Source of the DNA: JAUQQI01 sp042408785
GTDB lineage: Bacteria; Chloroflexota; Dehalococcoidia; JAUQQI01
Assembly: GCA_042408785.1 (NCBI GenBank)
Contig: JBHOQU010000032.1
Coordinates: 54,234 to 118,233 of the forward strand
Length of the DNA: 64,000 nucleotides
Reading direction: 5' to 3'
How positions within the stretch are numbered: position 1 is the first letter of the stretch; every line of letters starts with the position of its first letter. Below the pieces are notes generated by a model that saw nothing but the letters and a program-made list of their open reading frames with translations, was not told the DNA's origin and ran no database searches. Shown piece after piece: positions 1 through 8,112 of the stretch. Made by a program: the position numbers and the translations under genes.

Positions 1-2
1 GG

Positions 3-86
3 GGCGGGGCCAACATCGAAGAGATTGTGGTGGTCCGCGACGGCCCCCCGGAGACCCTCACCCTCATTCCGGCCCGGCTTTGGTGA
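3..86 (+). CDS. C-terminal end of an unidentified protein (partial)
   Basis: An open frame enters from the left edge and stops at TGA 84-86. It encodes a 27-residue tail that ends in PARLW, with NIEEIVVVRDGPPETLTL before it. The tail is hydrophobic-alternating and looks like the last strand of a globular protein. It converges on the M20 peptidase and overlaps its last 23 bases. Too little is visible to name a family, and the frame could be chance coding on the opposite strand, although the composition looks genuine. Confidence 0.4.
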   Translation, partial: GGANIEEIVVVRDGPPETLTLIPARLW

Positions 87-1278
87 GCAGGTTGAAGGCC
101 GTCGCCAGGTAAACCTTTAGCTGGGTGACCAGCGAATCCACCAGCACGTGCTCGTCGGGGCCGTGGGCGTGGAAGCCCACCGGGCCGAACACCACTGTAT
201 CGATGCCGGCCTGCCGGTAAAGCCGGCCGTCGGTGGCCCCCGCCCAGTTGACGAAGAATTCCGGCTCCTTTCCGGTGACCTGCCGGTAGGCGGCCTGGAT
301 GGTCCGGACGAGCCGGCTGTTCGGGTCGGTCATGTTGGCGGGCATAAAGGGTATCTGCCCCTCCTCCGCCCGGGTCAGAATTTCGTAGCTTCCTGCCCCG
401 AACTCGGCCACTACCCGGTCCAGGGTCTCCCGGACCTCCGCCAGCACCGACTCCATCGTCTCGCCCGGCACTGTCCGCCGGTCGATAGTGATGACCGCCT
501 CGGCGGGCACCTGGTTGGGCGTCTGGCCGCCGTGGAACATGTTCACGCTGATGACCGGATAGCCCACGGCCGGGTGGAACCGGTCGATGTGCCGGTCCAG
601 GGCCACCACGGCCCGGGCGGCCAGGGCCACTGCGTTAACCCCCTCGGCCCGGGCGTAGGCCGTGTGGGTGGCCTTGCCCGTAAAGCGGACCTTGAACTGG
701 AAGACGCCCCGCTCGGCGATGCGGAGCTTTAAATCGCTCTTCTCCCCCACCAGGACGGCGTCGGGCCGGGGCAGGGCGCCCGCCTGAATCTGCTCGATTA
801 AAAACCCGGTGCCGAAGTTGCCGCCCCGCTCCTCGTCCGAAACCAGCTGGAGCTGGACCTGCCCGGGGAGGTCCGGGCAGTGGCGCTTGAACAGGATGAG
901 GGCGTAGGTCATGGCCGCGCAGGAGCCCTTCATGTCCGAGGCCCCCCGGCCGTAAAGTTTGCCGTCGACGAGCTCGCCCGAGAAGGGCCCCACCGACCAG
1001 GCCCAGGGGTCCGGCACCGGGACGGTATCCAGGTGGCCGTTGAACGCGACGATGGGCCCGCCCCCGGCCCCCACCCACCCGACGACGTTGGGGCGGGCCG
1101 GGTCCCGGGCCAGGACCCGGGCGGCGATGCCGTGGTCGGCCAGAAGCCTCCGGGCAAACTCCATCACGGCGGCCTCCTCGCCGCTTGGGCTTGGGATCCG
1201 GATAAATTCCCGGGCGATTTCTACCAGCTCGTTCGGGTCAACGGCCCCGATAAGCCTTTCAAGGCTGGTCTCCGGCAT
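64..1278 (-). CDS. M20 family zinc peptidase (ArgE/DapE/carboxypeptidase G2-like)
   Basis: This 404-residue cytoplasmic metallohydrolase belongs to the M20 clan, which removes acyl or aminoacyl groups from small amino-acid conjugates using a two-metal centre. The first metal ligand sits in GHLDTVP (H82, with D84 behind it). The bridging Asp is D115 in GRGASDMKGS. The catalytic/ligand Glu pair is E149-E150 in SDEERGG. A dimerisation-domain His lies in GKATHTAY near residue 206, and the last ligand is in the FHAHGPDEH segment near 380. The ATG at 1276-1278 follows a strong AGGAGG. It is the last gene of the minus-strand operon and overlaps the end of pyrE by 20 bases. The substrate cannot be fixed: acetylornithine deacetylase, succinyl-DAP desuccinylase and dipeptidase are all possible. 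The peptide-utilisation genes elsewhere in the window make a peptidase plausible. Confidence 0.9.
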   Translation of the reverse strand: MPETSLERLIGAVDPNELVEIAREFIRIPSPSGEEAAVMEFARRLLADHGIAARVLARDPARPNVVGWVGAGGGPIVAFNGHLDTVPVPDPWAWSVGPFSGELVDGKLYGRGASDMKGSCAAMTYALILFKRHCPDLPGQVQLQLVSDEERGGNFGTGFLIEQIQAGALPRPDAVLVGEKSDLKLRIAERGVFQFKVRFTGKATHTAYARAEGVNAVALAARAVVALDRHIDRFHPAVGYPVISVNMFHGGQTPNQVPAEAVITIDRRTVPGETMESVLAEVRETLDRVVAEFGAGSYEILTRAEEGQIPFMPANMTDPNSRLVRTIQAAYRQVTGKEPEFFVNWAGATDGRLYRQAGIDTVVFGPVGFHAHGPDEHVLVDSLVTQLKVYLATAFNLLTKAGPE

Positions 1279-1843
1279 TGGTCCCTCCTGTTGGGGTAGT
1301 AAGTCCCAGCTCCTCGGCGGTGAAAAGGGGCTCGAAGTCGTAGCCGGCCCGGCGGAGCCGCTCCCCGCCCCCCTCCTGCCGGTCGACGACGGCCAGCACC
1401 TTTATAACCTCAGCCCCGGCGGCCTCGGCTGCCGCAATGGCATTTAAGAGGGTCTCCCCCGTCGTCACCGTATCCTCAACGATGACCGCCCGCATCCCCG
1501 GCGTAAGGGGCCCCTCCACCTGGCGGCCGGTCCCGTGGGCCTTCGGCTCCTTCCGAACCAGGAATCCGGCCAGGTTCCGGCCCCGCTGGTAGGCCAGCAG
1601 GCAGAGGCCCGCCACCAGCGGGTCGGCCCCGATGGTCGGACCCCCAACCGCTTCAAACTCCAGGTCCCTAACCCTATCCCAGAGAAGCTCGGCCGTTAAG
1701 GCCAGGCCGTCCCCCGAGAGGGAGACCATTCGGGCGTCGATGTAGTAGTGGCTTTTGCGCCCGGACGAAAGGACCACCTCCCGGAAGCTTACGGCCCGCT
1801 CCAGGAGCATGAGCTTGAGCCGTTCCCGCAGAAGCTCCGACAT
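1259..1843 (-). CDS. pyrE: Orotate phosphoribosyltransferase
   Basis: This 194-residue protein joins orotate to PRPP to give OMP in pyrimidine synthesis. The PRPP-binding signature is AVIVEDTVTTGET at residues 119-131. The N-terminal substrate loop SSGRKSHYYID at 26-36 is typical of PyrE. The frame is open to an ATG at 1882, but the ATG at 1843 is preferred: it begins one base after the stop of the upstream UroD-like gene and gives the usual PyrE N-terminus (MSELLRERLK). No other pyrimidine gene is adjacent. It sits in an operon with the UroD-like gene and the M20 peptidase. Confidence 0.93.
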   Translation of the reverse strand: MSELLRERLKLMLLERAVSFREVVLSSGRKSHYYIDARMVSLSGDGLALTAELLWDRVRDLEFEAVGGPTIGADPLVAGLCLLAYQRGRNLAGFLVRKEPKAHGTGRQVEGPLTPGMRAVIVEDTVTTGETLLNAIAAAEAAGAEVIKVLAVVDRQEGGGERLRRAGYDFEPLFTAEELGLTTPTGGTNAGDQP

Positions 1844-1844
1844 C

Positions 1845-2855
1845 TCAATCGGCCTGCCAGACGTAGTTGCGGGCAAACTCAACCACCGCCCGCAGGTTCT
1901 CGGGCCGGGTGGTCGTCGGTATGGAGCAGTCCGGCCCCAGGATGAACCGAACCCCGCCCGTCTCCGCCACGGCCCGGCGAGCCTCGGCCAGGGCCGCCTC
2001 GGGGTCCGGAGCCGTCAGGGCCCGGTGGCTTACGCCCCCGATCAGGACCTTTTGGCCCAGGCGGGCCCGGGCCTCGCCCAGGGAGGGGTTGGTGGGGGAG
2101 GTGACCGCCCAGTTGACGGCCGGCACCGGGTAGTCGGCCAGGAGGTAGAGCATGCTGTTTTCCTGGCAGACGTGGAGGATGTTAAACCAGGCCGATTGGA
2201 CGGCCTCAAGGACCCGCAGGTCGTAGGGCCGGCCGAACCGGACATACTCCTCCTCGGTCAGGAGGTTGCGGGTTGCCAGGGTTGTGGTGGCAAAGAAGAT
2301 GCCGTCGGCCCCGGCTTCCAGGCAGGCCCGGGCGAAGGGGACAAAGGTCCGGGTTATAGCCTCGAGGGCCGCCTCCACCGCCGCCGGATGCTCCCGGAGC
2401 CACCGCGCCAGGGTAGGGTCCGAGCCCACCAGGTCGGCCGCCACCGAAAGGGGGTTAAAGATAGTGGCCACCATGGGCACCTCCGGACCCAGCTCCCGGC
2501 GGATGAGCCGCAGGGCTTCCAGCTGTTCCCCCAGGGCCCCGGCATCGGGGGGCGCCGGCCGGATGGCCCCCAGCTCCTCGGGGGTGCGCACCGGGAACGT
2601 CACCTGGCGGGGCCGGTCGTGGGGCCCGCCGGGGTATTCGAACCGGGCACCCCACGGCTCGACGTGGTACTGGGCCCGAGGGTTGACTTTCAGGAAGTCG
2701 AAGTCGTACTCCCGCTGCCAGGCCACCATCGCCCGGGCCAGGTCCCGGGCCGAGGACTCCTGGTCGTAGAAATGCCGCCAGAAGGCGTAGGGCGGTCGGT
2801 CCGGCCGCTCCCCGGCCAGAACCCGCCGAAGCCGTTCCCGGTGGGTGAGGCTCAT
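1845..2855 (-). CDS. Uroporphyrinogen decarboxylase-family protein
   Basis: This 336-residue TIM-barrel protein belongs to the UroD/MtaA/CmuA superfamily. Members either decarboxylate uroporphyrinogen III or transfer methyl groups to corrinoid or thiol acceptors. The N-terminus MSLTHRERLRRVLAGERPDRPP and the later HVCQENSMLYLL and GGVSHRAL segments match the superfamily. I do not see the arginine-rich substrate pocket of true HemE, and no other haem gene is nearby, so haem synthesis is unlikely. The frame extends upstream to 2960, but the ATG at 2855 overlaps the stop of the HpaI-like gene as TGATG, which indicates translational coupling. Genes of this type often sit beside HpaI-like aldolases in catabolic loci, as here. 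The reaction is unknown. Confidence 0.82.
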   Translation of the reverse strand: MSLTHRERLRRVLAGERPDRPPYAFWRHFYDQESSARDLARAMVAWQREYDFDFLKVNPRAQYHVEPWGARFEYPGGPHDRPRQVTFPVRTPEELGAIRPAPPDAGALGEQLEALRLIRRELGPEVPMVATIFNPLSVAADLVGSDPTLARWLREHPAAVEAALEAITRTFVPFARACLEAGADGIFFATTTLATRNLLTEEEYVRFGRPYDLRVLEAVQSAWFNILHVCQENSMLYLLADYPVPAVNWAVTSPTNPSLGEARARLGQKVLIGGVSHRALTAPDPEAALAEARRAVAETGGVRFILGPDCSIPTTTRPENLRAVVEFARNYVWQAD

Positions 2856-3613
2856 CAGGCCCGAACCTCCTCGAGGAATCTCTTGAGGGCCGGAACCAGC
2901 ACCCGGGTGACCCCGCCGCAGAAGTACTGGACGCCCCGCTCCCGCCAGTAGCGGGTCCACTCGGGGTCGATGGCCAGGGTTCCGGCGACCCGGCCGGCAG
3001 CCCGGATCTGCCGGACCGCGTCCTCGATGGCGGCCATCACCTCGGGGTGGCGGGGGTTGCCGGGGTGCCCCAGGGAAGATGATATGTCGGTGGGCCCGAG
3101 GAAGAAGACGTCAACCCCGTCAACCCGGAGCATTTCAGGCAGGTTGTCCAGCGCCTGCCGGTTCTCCACGTGGGTAATGAGCAGAAGCTCCCGGTTGGCC
3201 GCCGCCACATACTCGGCCAGGGGCGTAAGGCCGTAATCGGCGGCCCGGACGCTGGCCAGACCCCGGCGGCCCAGGGGCGGATACCGAACAGACTGGGCGG
3301 CCAGGCGGGCATCCTCGGCGGTGTTGATCATGGGCAGGTGAACCCCCAGGGCCCCGATATCCAGGTAGCGCAGGATCACCTGCTGGGCGTTCTGGGCCAC
3401 CCGGATTATCGGGGTTATGCCGGAAAGCTCGGCCGCCCGGACCATCTCCAGGCACTGGGTAAGCTCGAGGGGCCCGTGCTCGGCATCGAAGATCATGAAG
3501 TCAAACCCTAGCCGGCCGGTTATCTCGACGATATTCGGGGCGTAAAAGTCGATGAAAAGGCCGTAGACGCACTCGCCGGCTGAAAGCTTGGCCTTGACGG
3601 GGTTGGGGCGCAC
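2855..3613 (-). CDS. HpcH/HpaI-family class II aldolase
   Basis: This 252-residue aldolase-family protein resembles the metal-dependent pyruvate aldolases that cleave 4-hydroxy-2-oxo acids, such as 4-hydroxy-2-oxoheptanedioate or 2-keto-3-deoxy-L-rhamnonate aldolase. The catalytic His corresponds to H46 in FDAEHGPLE. Metal ligands are expected in the HVENRQAL segment and in FFLGPTDISSSLG, which carry the Glu and Asp. The GTG start follows GGAGGAG. The gene is coupled to the downstream UroD-like gene by a TGATG overlap and lies 57 bases after the HAD gene. The substrate is unknown. Confidence 0.88.
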   Translation of the reverse strand: MRPNPVKAKLSAGECVYGLFIDFYAPNIVEITGRLGFDFMIFDAEHGPLELTQCLEMVRAAELSGITPIIRVAQNAQQVILRYLDIGALGVHLPMINTAEDARLAAQSVRYPPLGRRGLASVRAADYGLTPLAEYVAAANRELLLITHVENRQALDNLPEMLRVDGVDVFFLGPTDISSSLGHPGNPRHPEVMAAIEDAVRQIRAAGRVAGTLAIDPEWTRYWRERGVQYFCGGVTRVLVPALKRFLEEVRA

Positions 3614-3670
3614 GTTCTCCTCCGCTTAACGAAGCTTTCGGCCAAGAGGATAACCCACCTGGGCCTGGAA

Positions 3671-4348
3671 TTACAAGGCCAGGTCGGCCAGACTGTGGAC
3701 CACCGGCAGGTCCTCGGGCAGGTCGGCCGCCGGCGGGCGGACGATGAGAAAGCCGTGAAGGCCGGCCTCCCGGGCGGCCCGGACGTGCCTGGGCAGGTCG
3801 TCGACGAAAAGGGTTTCCTCCGGCCGAAGCCCGAGCCTGGCCAGCCCCAGGCCGAAAATCGCCGGGTCCGGCTTGGCCAGCCCCACCTCGGCCGAGATGA
3901 TTATGGTGTCGAAATAGGCCGTAAGGCCCAGCCGGTCAATGGCCTCCCGGAAGGAGGGGACGGCGTTGGAGACGATGCCGAGCCGCAGGCCCCGCCGCCG
4001 CCAGGCCTCCAGGGCCGGAACGGTATCCGGGAAAAGCTCCAGAAAGTTTAGATAATCCGTCGCCTCGGCCAGACGGCGGACCAGCCCGGGGCTGGTGGGG
4101 AGCTTCAGGGCCGAGAGGACCCGCCGGCAGTAGGCCCGCCAGAGCCTCTGCTCTTCGGCCCGGGTCCGGGCGTTGGGCTCGGGCCAGTTGAATTCCAGGT
4201 CGGCCGCCAGGATTGCCCGCTCCAGGGCCTCGGGGTCCGGGGCGAAGCCGGCCTCCCGCAGGAAGCGGCCGAACCGGTCGGCCCGGGTGTATTTGACCTG
4301 GAAGAGGGTGCCCCCAGCGTCCAGGAGGCCCCCCTTAAAGTTGGACAC
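3671..4348 (-). CDS. HAD-superfamily hydrolase
   Basis: This is a 225-residue haloacid dehalogenase-type phosphatase. Motif I is the LLDAGGTLF segment with nucleophile D10. Motif II is the GIVSNA segment, motif III is KPDPAIF, and motif IV is LFVDDLP with its paired Asp. The helical cap lies between motifs I and II, as in the subfamily I phosphoglycolate phosphatase/YjjG-like enzymes. The frame is open to 4432, but the GTG at 4348 places motif I at the usual distance from the N-terminus and has GGAGG about ten bases upstream. It overlaps the end of the S9 peptidase by 14 bases. The natural substrate cannot be told from the sequence. Confidence 0.87.
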   Translation of the reverse strand: MSNFKGGLLDAGGTLFQVKYTRADRFGRFLREAGFAPDPEALERAILAADLEFNWPEPNARTRAEEQRLWRAYCRRVLSALKLPTSPGLVRRLAEATDYLNFLELFPDTVPALEAWRRRGLRLGIVSNAVPSFREAIDRLGLTAYFDTIIISAEVGLAKPDPAIFGLGLARLGLRPEETLFVDDLPRHVRAAREAGLHGFLIVRPPAADLPEDLPVVHSLADLAL

Positions 4349-6203
4349 CGGGCACGTGCCTCCGCAGAAAGTCCACGACCCGCCGGAAGGCGTCGATGCG
4401 GTTCTCCCGCCGACTGAAGCCGTGGCCCTCATTTTCGTAGATTTTAACCTCCACCACCCCGCCGGCCGACCGGACGGCCTCGGCGACCTGGCGGGTTTCC
4501 TGCACGGGACAGCGGATGTCGTTGGCCCCGGCCAGCAGGAGCAGGGGAGCCTTGATCCGGTCGGCGAAGAAGATGGGGGAGCGGTCCCGCCACAGCTCGG
4601 CGTCGGCCACCGGGTCGCCCATCATCACCCGGTCGTAGGCCTGGAGGGTAGGGTCCTCGTTTTCGAATTCGGTGAACCAGTTGGCAAAGGGCACAACGGC
4701 CACCCCGGCCGCCCAAAGGTCGGGATATTTGGCCAGGGCCATCAGGGTGAGGTAGCCCCCGTAGGAAGCGCCCATAACGGCGACGGCCCTCGGGTTAACG
4801 TAGCCGGACGCCCTGAGAAAATCCAGGGCGGCCACCAGGTCCCGGAGGTCCCCCTCGCCCAGGTCCTTGCGGTTGGCCTCCTGGAAGGGCCGCCCGAACC
4901 CGGTGGAGCCCCGAAAGTTCGGGGCGATGACGATAAACCCGTGGGAGACCAGGAACTGGATGTCGGGGAACCAGCCGTTCTGGTGCTGCCAGGTGGGGCC
5001 GCCGTGGGCGTAGACAACGGCCGGGCGGGACCCGTCCGGCCGGATGTTCGGGGGAACGTAAACGAAGGCGGCAATAGGGGTGCCGTCGAAGGAGGGGTAA
5101 ACCACAAGCTGCGGCCGGACGAAGTTTCGCCGGGTCAGGCCCCCCACCAGGCTCCGGGTGAGCCGGTAAAGGCGGCCGGTCGGCCGGTCCAGTCGCCAGG
5201 CCTCCGGCGGGGAATCGGCCGAGGCGTAAAGGAGCAGGAGACGCCGGCCGGAAGGGTCAAACTCGGCCGAAAGGTAGACCCCTTCGGGAAGGGGAATGGG
5301 GGTTTCGAGGCCGTCCGGAGTTCGGATAAAGGCCCGGTGGCTTCCGGCCACGTTGCGGACGTAGACGAACTCGGGGCCCCTCCGGGAGACGGCCAGGGCA
5401 TAGCTTTCCCACTCGCCTAGGGTGAGCCAGTCCAACCGGCCGGTTACCGTATCCAGCAGGCCGACGGCCTCTAAGTCGGCCCCGTTGGCGTTGGAGTTTA
5501 TGACCAGGTGCCGGCCGTCGGGCAGCCAGTCGACGGCGGCGGTGATGTGCTCCCCGTCCACCGGGATGAGAACCTTCTCCTGGCGGGTATCCAGGTCAAG
5601 GAGGGTAACCCCCGAATGGAGAAAGTCGTGGGTTCTGGTCAGGGCCAGCCGGCGGCCGTCGGGACTCCAGCGGAGGCCGGCGCACTGGCCGTGTTCGGTC
5701 CCGGCGACCCGGGTAATCTCGGCCGTTACGGTGTCGGCCAGGTAAACGGAGTACTGGCCCGGCCTATCCCGCTCGGCGGCGAAGGCGACCAGGCGGCCGT
5801 CGGGCGACCAGCGGATGCTCCGGTAGCCGACGCCCTCGGTTCGGGTAAGGTTGCGGGGCCGGCCGCCGGCGGCCGGAAGCAGAAAGATGTTCGGCTTCTC
5901 GTTTCCGGCCCGGTCCTGGGTGTAAAGGAGCCAGCGGCCGTCGGGGGAGGGCCCTTCAAGGCGGGTGCGCTCGTCGGAGACGGTGAGCTGTTCGGGCCAG
6001 CCCCCGCCGGCCGGCATCCGCCAGATGTTGAAGCGGCCGGTGATGTTGGCCTCCAGGTAGATAAGCCGGCCGTCGGCCGACCAGCGGGCGGCCGCCAGCT
6101 GGTGGGCATGGTAGAGGGCCTCCAGGTCCAGGGGGCCGTAGCCGGGACGCTGGGGGCTTTTAATCGGTTCGGTTTTAAGGCTCGCCGCTGGGGTTGGAAT
6201 CAC
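4335..6203 (-). CDS. S9 family prolyl oligopeptidase-like serine peptidase
   Basis: This 622-residue protein has an N-terminal beta-propeller built from repeats of the WSPDGR type (residues about 40-350) and a C-terminal alpha/beta-hydrolase domain. The catalytic Ser lies in GASYGGY near residue 480, the Asp in GANDIRCPVQ near 562 and the His in YENEGHGF near 593. This is the arrangement of acylaminoacyl peptidases and dipeptidyl peptidase IV-like enzymes, which trim short peptides. There is no signal peptide, so it should be cytoplasmic. The GTG start has GGGAG about nine bases before it. It heads the six-gene minus-strand operon. A paralogue lies at 54973-56757. Confidence 0.92.
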   Translation of the reverse strand: MIPTPAASLKTEPIKSPQRPGYGPLDLEALYHAHQLAAARWSADGRLIYLEANITGRFNIWRMPAGGGWPEQLTVSDERTRLEGPSPDGRWLLYTQDRAGNEKPNIFLLPAAGGRPRNLTRTEGVGYRSIRWSPDGRLVAFAAERDRPGQYSVYLADTVTAEITRVAGTEHGQCAGLRWSPDGRRLALTRTHDFLHSGVTLLDLDTRQEKVLIPVDGEHITAAVDWLPDGRHLVINSNANGADLEAVGLLDTVTGRLDWLTLGEWESYALAVSRRGPEFVYVRNVAGSHRAFIRTPDGLETPIPLPEGVYLSAEFDPSGRRLLLLYASADSPPEAWRLDRPTGRLYRLTRSLVGGLTRRNFVRPQLVVYPSFDGTPIAAFVYVPPNIRPDGSRPAVVYAHGGPTWQHQNGWFPDIQFLVSHGFIVIAPNFRGSTGFGRPFQEANRKDLGEGDLRDLVAALDFLRASGYVNPRAVAVMGASYGGYLTLMALAKYPDLWAAGVAVVPFANWFTEFENEDPTLQAYDRVMMGDPVADAELWRDRSPIFFADRIKAPLLLLAGANDIRCPVQETRQVAEAVRSAGGVVEVKIYENEGHGFSRRENRIDAFRRVVDFLRRHVPGVQL

Positions 6204-6432
6204 GGCTGTTATCTCCCGGGCAGGGTTTACGGGCCGGCGGGTACTTCCCCAAACTACGTTTTAAAACAGCCGGGGTCCCGGGGGCAAACCCTACAGGCGG
6301 CCCGTTAGGGAAACGCCCGGCCGTATATGCCACAAGCTGGGGCATCGTCCCTCTGGGCCGGCCCCGATGGGCTATAATAAAAGGTGAATGACTGTCCGGC
6401 GTAGCCTGAAGCTCCCGAGGTGGTAGGTGGCC
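6204..6432. promoter_or_regulatory. Divergent intergenic region with a TATAAT box for the fmdB-like gene
   Basis: This 229-base region separates the S9 peptidase operon (minus) from the FmdB-like gene (plus). A perfect TATAAT lies at 6373-6378 on the plus strand and would start transcription near 6385, about 48 bases before the ATG at 6433. I see no good -35 at the proper distance. AT-rich blocks near 6255-6264 could serve the minus-strand operon but match the consensus poorly. Confidence 0.5.
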
Positions 6433-6717
6433 ATGCCAACGTACGAGTACCTCTGTGACAGCTGCGGTTTTCGGTTCGAAAGGTTCCAGCGCATTACCGA
6501 AGACCCCATCTCCCACTGCCCCCGCTGCCAGGGGGCAGTCCACCGGGTCTTCTACCCGGTAAGCATCATGTTTAAAGGTCGAGGTTTCTACAGCACCGAC
6601 TACGGCCGCGGTGGTGCCGCCTCCGGGAACGGCAAGGTCGAGGACTCCGCCAAAACCCAAGCCGAACGGGCTGAGGCCGGTACGGAAAGCAAGTCCTCGG
6701 ATAAGTCCACAACCTAA
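6433..6717 (+). CDS. FmdB-family zinc ribbon protein
   Basis: This 94-residue protein opens with the canonical MPTYEYLCDSCG. It carries two CxxC knuckles (C8/C11 and C29/C32) that should bind one zinc, followed by a GRGFYSTDY segment and a disordered charged tail rich in Lys, Ser and Glu. FmdB-type proteins were first noted beside formamidase genes and are thought to be regulatory, but their role is largely unknown. An upstream in-frame GTG at 6427 is possible. The ATG is preferred because it gives the family N-terminus. The stop codon is immediately followed by the start of dtd. Confidence 0.85.
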   Translation: MPTYEYLCDSCGFRFERFQRITEDPISHCPRCQGAVHRVFYPVSIMFKGRGFYSTDYGRGGAASGNGKVEDSAKTQAERAEAGTESKSSDKSTT

Positions 6718-7155
6718 TTGCGGGCCGTCGTCCAGCGGGTCAGCCGGGGCGCCGTCCGGGTCGGGGACGAGCTGGTGGCCGAGATCGGACGGGGCCTCGT
6801 CGTTCTGGTGGGAGTGGGCCGGGATGATTCGGAGGCCAGTGCCCGCCGGCTGGCCGAAAAGGTTGCCTATCTGCGCATCTTCCCCGACGAGGCCGACCGG
6901 ATGAATCGGTCGGTTCTGGACATTGGGGGTGAGGTGCTGGTGGTAAGCCAGTTCACCCTTTTGGCCGACACCAGCCGGGGCCGGCGGCCCTCTTTCGTCA
7001 ATGCGGCCCCGCCCGAGCAGGCCGAACCCCTTGTGAGCCTCTTTGCCGTGACGCTGCGGGAACTGGGTTTAACGGTGAAGACCGGCCGCTTCGGGGCCCA
7101 CATGCTGGTGGAGGTCTTCAACGACGGCCCCGTAACCATCATCCTGGAGACGTAG
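6718..7155 (+). CDS. dtd: D-aminoacyl-tRNA deacylase
   Basis: This 145-residue homodimeric editing enzyme removes D-amino acids (and glycine from tRNA-Ala) from mischarged tRNAs. The hallmark SQFTLLAD segment and the C-terminal NDGPVTI motif are both intact. The TTG start follows directly on the TAA of the FmdB-like gene, and the N-terminus MRAVVQRV is exactly that of the family. Translation is therefore probably coupled to the upstream gene. Confidence 0.95.
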   Translation: MRAVVQRVSRGAVRVGDELVAEIGRGLVVLVGVGRDDSEASARRLAEKVAYLRIFPDEADRMNRSVLDIGGEVLVVSQFTLLADTSRGRRPSFVNAAPPEQAEPLVSLFAVTLRELGLTVKTGRFGAHMLVEVFNDGPVTIILET

Positions 7156-7164
7156 TCCAACCCC

Positions 7165-8097
7165 CTACCGGAGCTTGCCGATAAACTCGGCCAGCCCCTC
7201 CCGCCCGTCGACCCTGACCCGGGGCAGGGTGAGCCGCTCTTCAAGCCGCAGGATGTTCCCGGGACGGGTGGTCACCGCCGTCCGGTAGCCGGCCGCCTCC
7301 ACCAGGCCCACCGCCGCCGGGTTATAGCGGCCGGCCGGGTAAGCGAAGTCGGCCACGGCTACCCCCAGCCGCTCCTCCAGCCGCTGTTTGCTTAAGAAGA
7401 TTTCCCGGCGGGCCCGGTCGGGGGCTGCCGTGGTAAGGTCCACGTGGGTGAGGGTGTGGGAACCGACGGCAACCAGTCCCTCCGAAACCAGGGTTGAAAG
7501 CATCTCCCAGGTTAGGTAGGCCGGCCGGTCCAGAAAATCCACGATGACGTAGACGGTGGCCCGAAAGCCCCGGGCCTTCAGGACCGGGTAGGCCGCCGTG
7601 AAGAAGTCCCGGTAGCCGTCGTCGAAGGTTAAAACCACGGGCCTGGGGGGCAGGGGAGCGCCGGCGGTCCAGGCCGCGTAAACGTCTTCTAAGGTCACCG
7701 GGGTAAATCCCGCCTCGGCCAGGTAGGCCATCTGTCGGCCGAAGAGGTCGGGGTTCACCGAAAGCCCCGCCCCGATCCGGTCGACCGGGTTGGGGTTAAT
7801 CCGGATGTAGTGATACATAAGGATGGGGACCCGAAGGGTCCGCCCGGGTGCCGCCGGGGCTGGAGGTGCCGGGCCGGGGGCCTCGGGCTGATGGCTGGCC
7901 GGGATGGCCACGGGGGGTGGGGTGGGCTCGGGCGGGGCTGAACGGGTCGGCTGGCCGTATTCTTCCGGCGGAATCGGTACCGAGTGCCCGGAGGATACTT
8001 CCGCCGGGATTTTCGCCCGGTTCTCAACGGGCGGACTGGTTGCCGCCAGTATAAGCAGGCAGAGCAGGGCTACCGGCAGGATTCGGCTTCGATGCAC
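7165..8097 (-). CDS. Secreted polysaccharide deacetylase (CE4/NodB domain)
   Basis: This 310-residue protein has an N-terminal hydrophobic segment (residues 7-20) that should be a signal peptide or anchor. A Pro/Ala-rich linker to about residue 85 and a NodB domain follow. The metal-binding Asp pair is in LTFDDGYRD, the HxxxH motif is SHTLTH, and FAYPAGRYN supplies the groove. Such enzymes deacetylate peptidoglycan or exopolysaccharide N-acetylhexosamines outside the cell. The GTG start lies 15 bases after the stop of the PgpH-like gene, so the two are co-transcribed. Confidence 0.9.
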   Translation of the reverse strand: MHRSRILPVALLCLLILAATSPPVENRAKIPAEVSSGHSVPIPPEEYGQPTRSAPPEPTPPPVAIPASHQPEAPGPAPPAPAAPGRTLRVPILMYHYIRINPNPVDRIGAGLSVNPDLFGRQMAYLAEAGFTPVTLEDVYAAWTAGAPLPPRPVVLTFDDGYRDFFTAAYPVLKARGFRATVYVIVDFLDRPAYLTWEMLSTLVSEGLVAVGSHTLTHVDLTTAAPDRARREIFLSKQRLEERLGVAVADFAYPAGRYNPAAVGLVEAAGYRTAVTTRPGNILRLEERLTLPRVRVDGREGLAEFIGKLR

Positions 8098-8112
8098 CAG
8101 TTTGATATCTCA

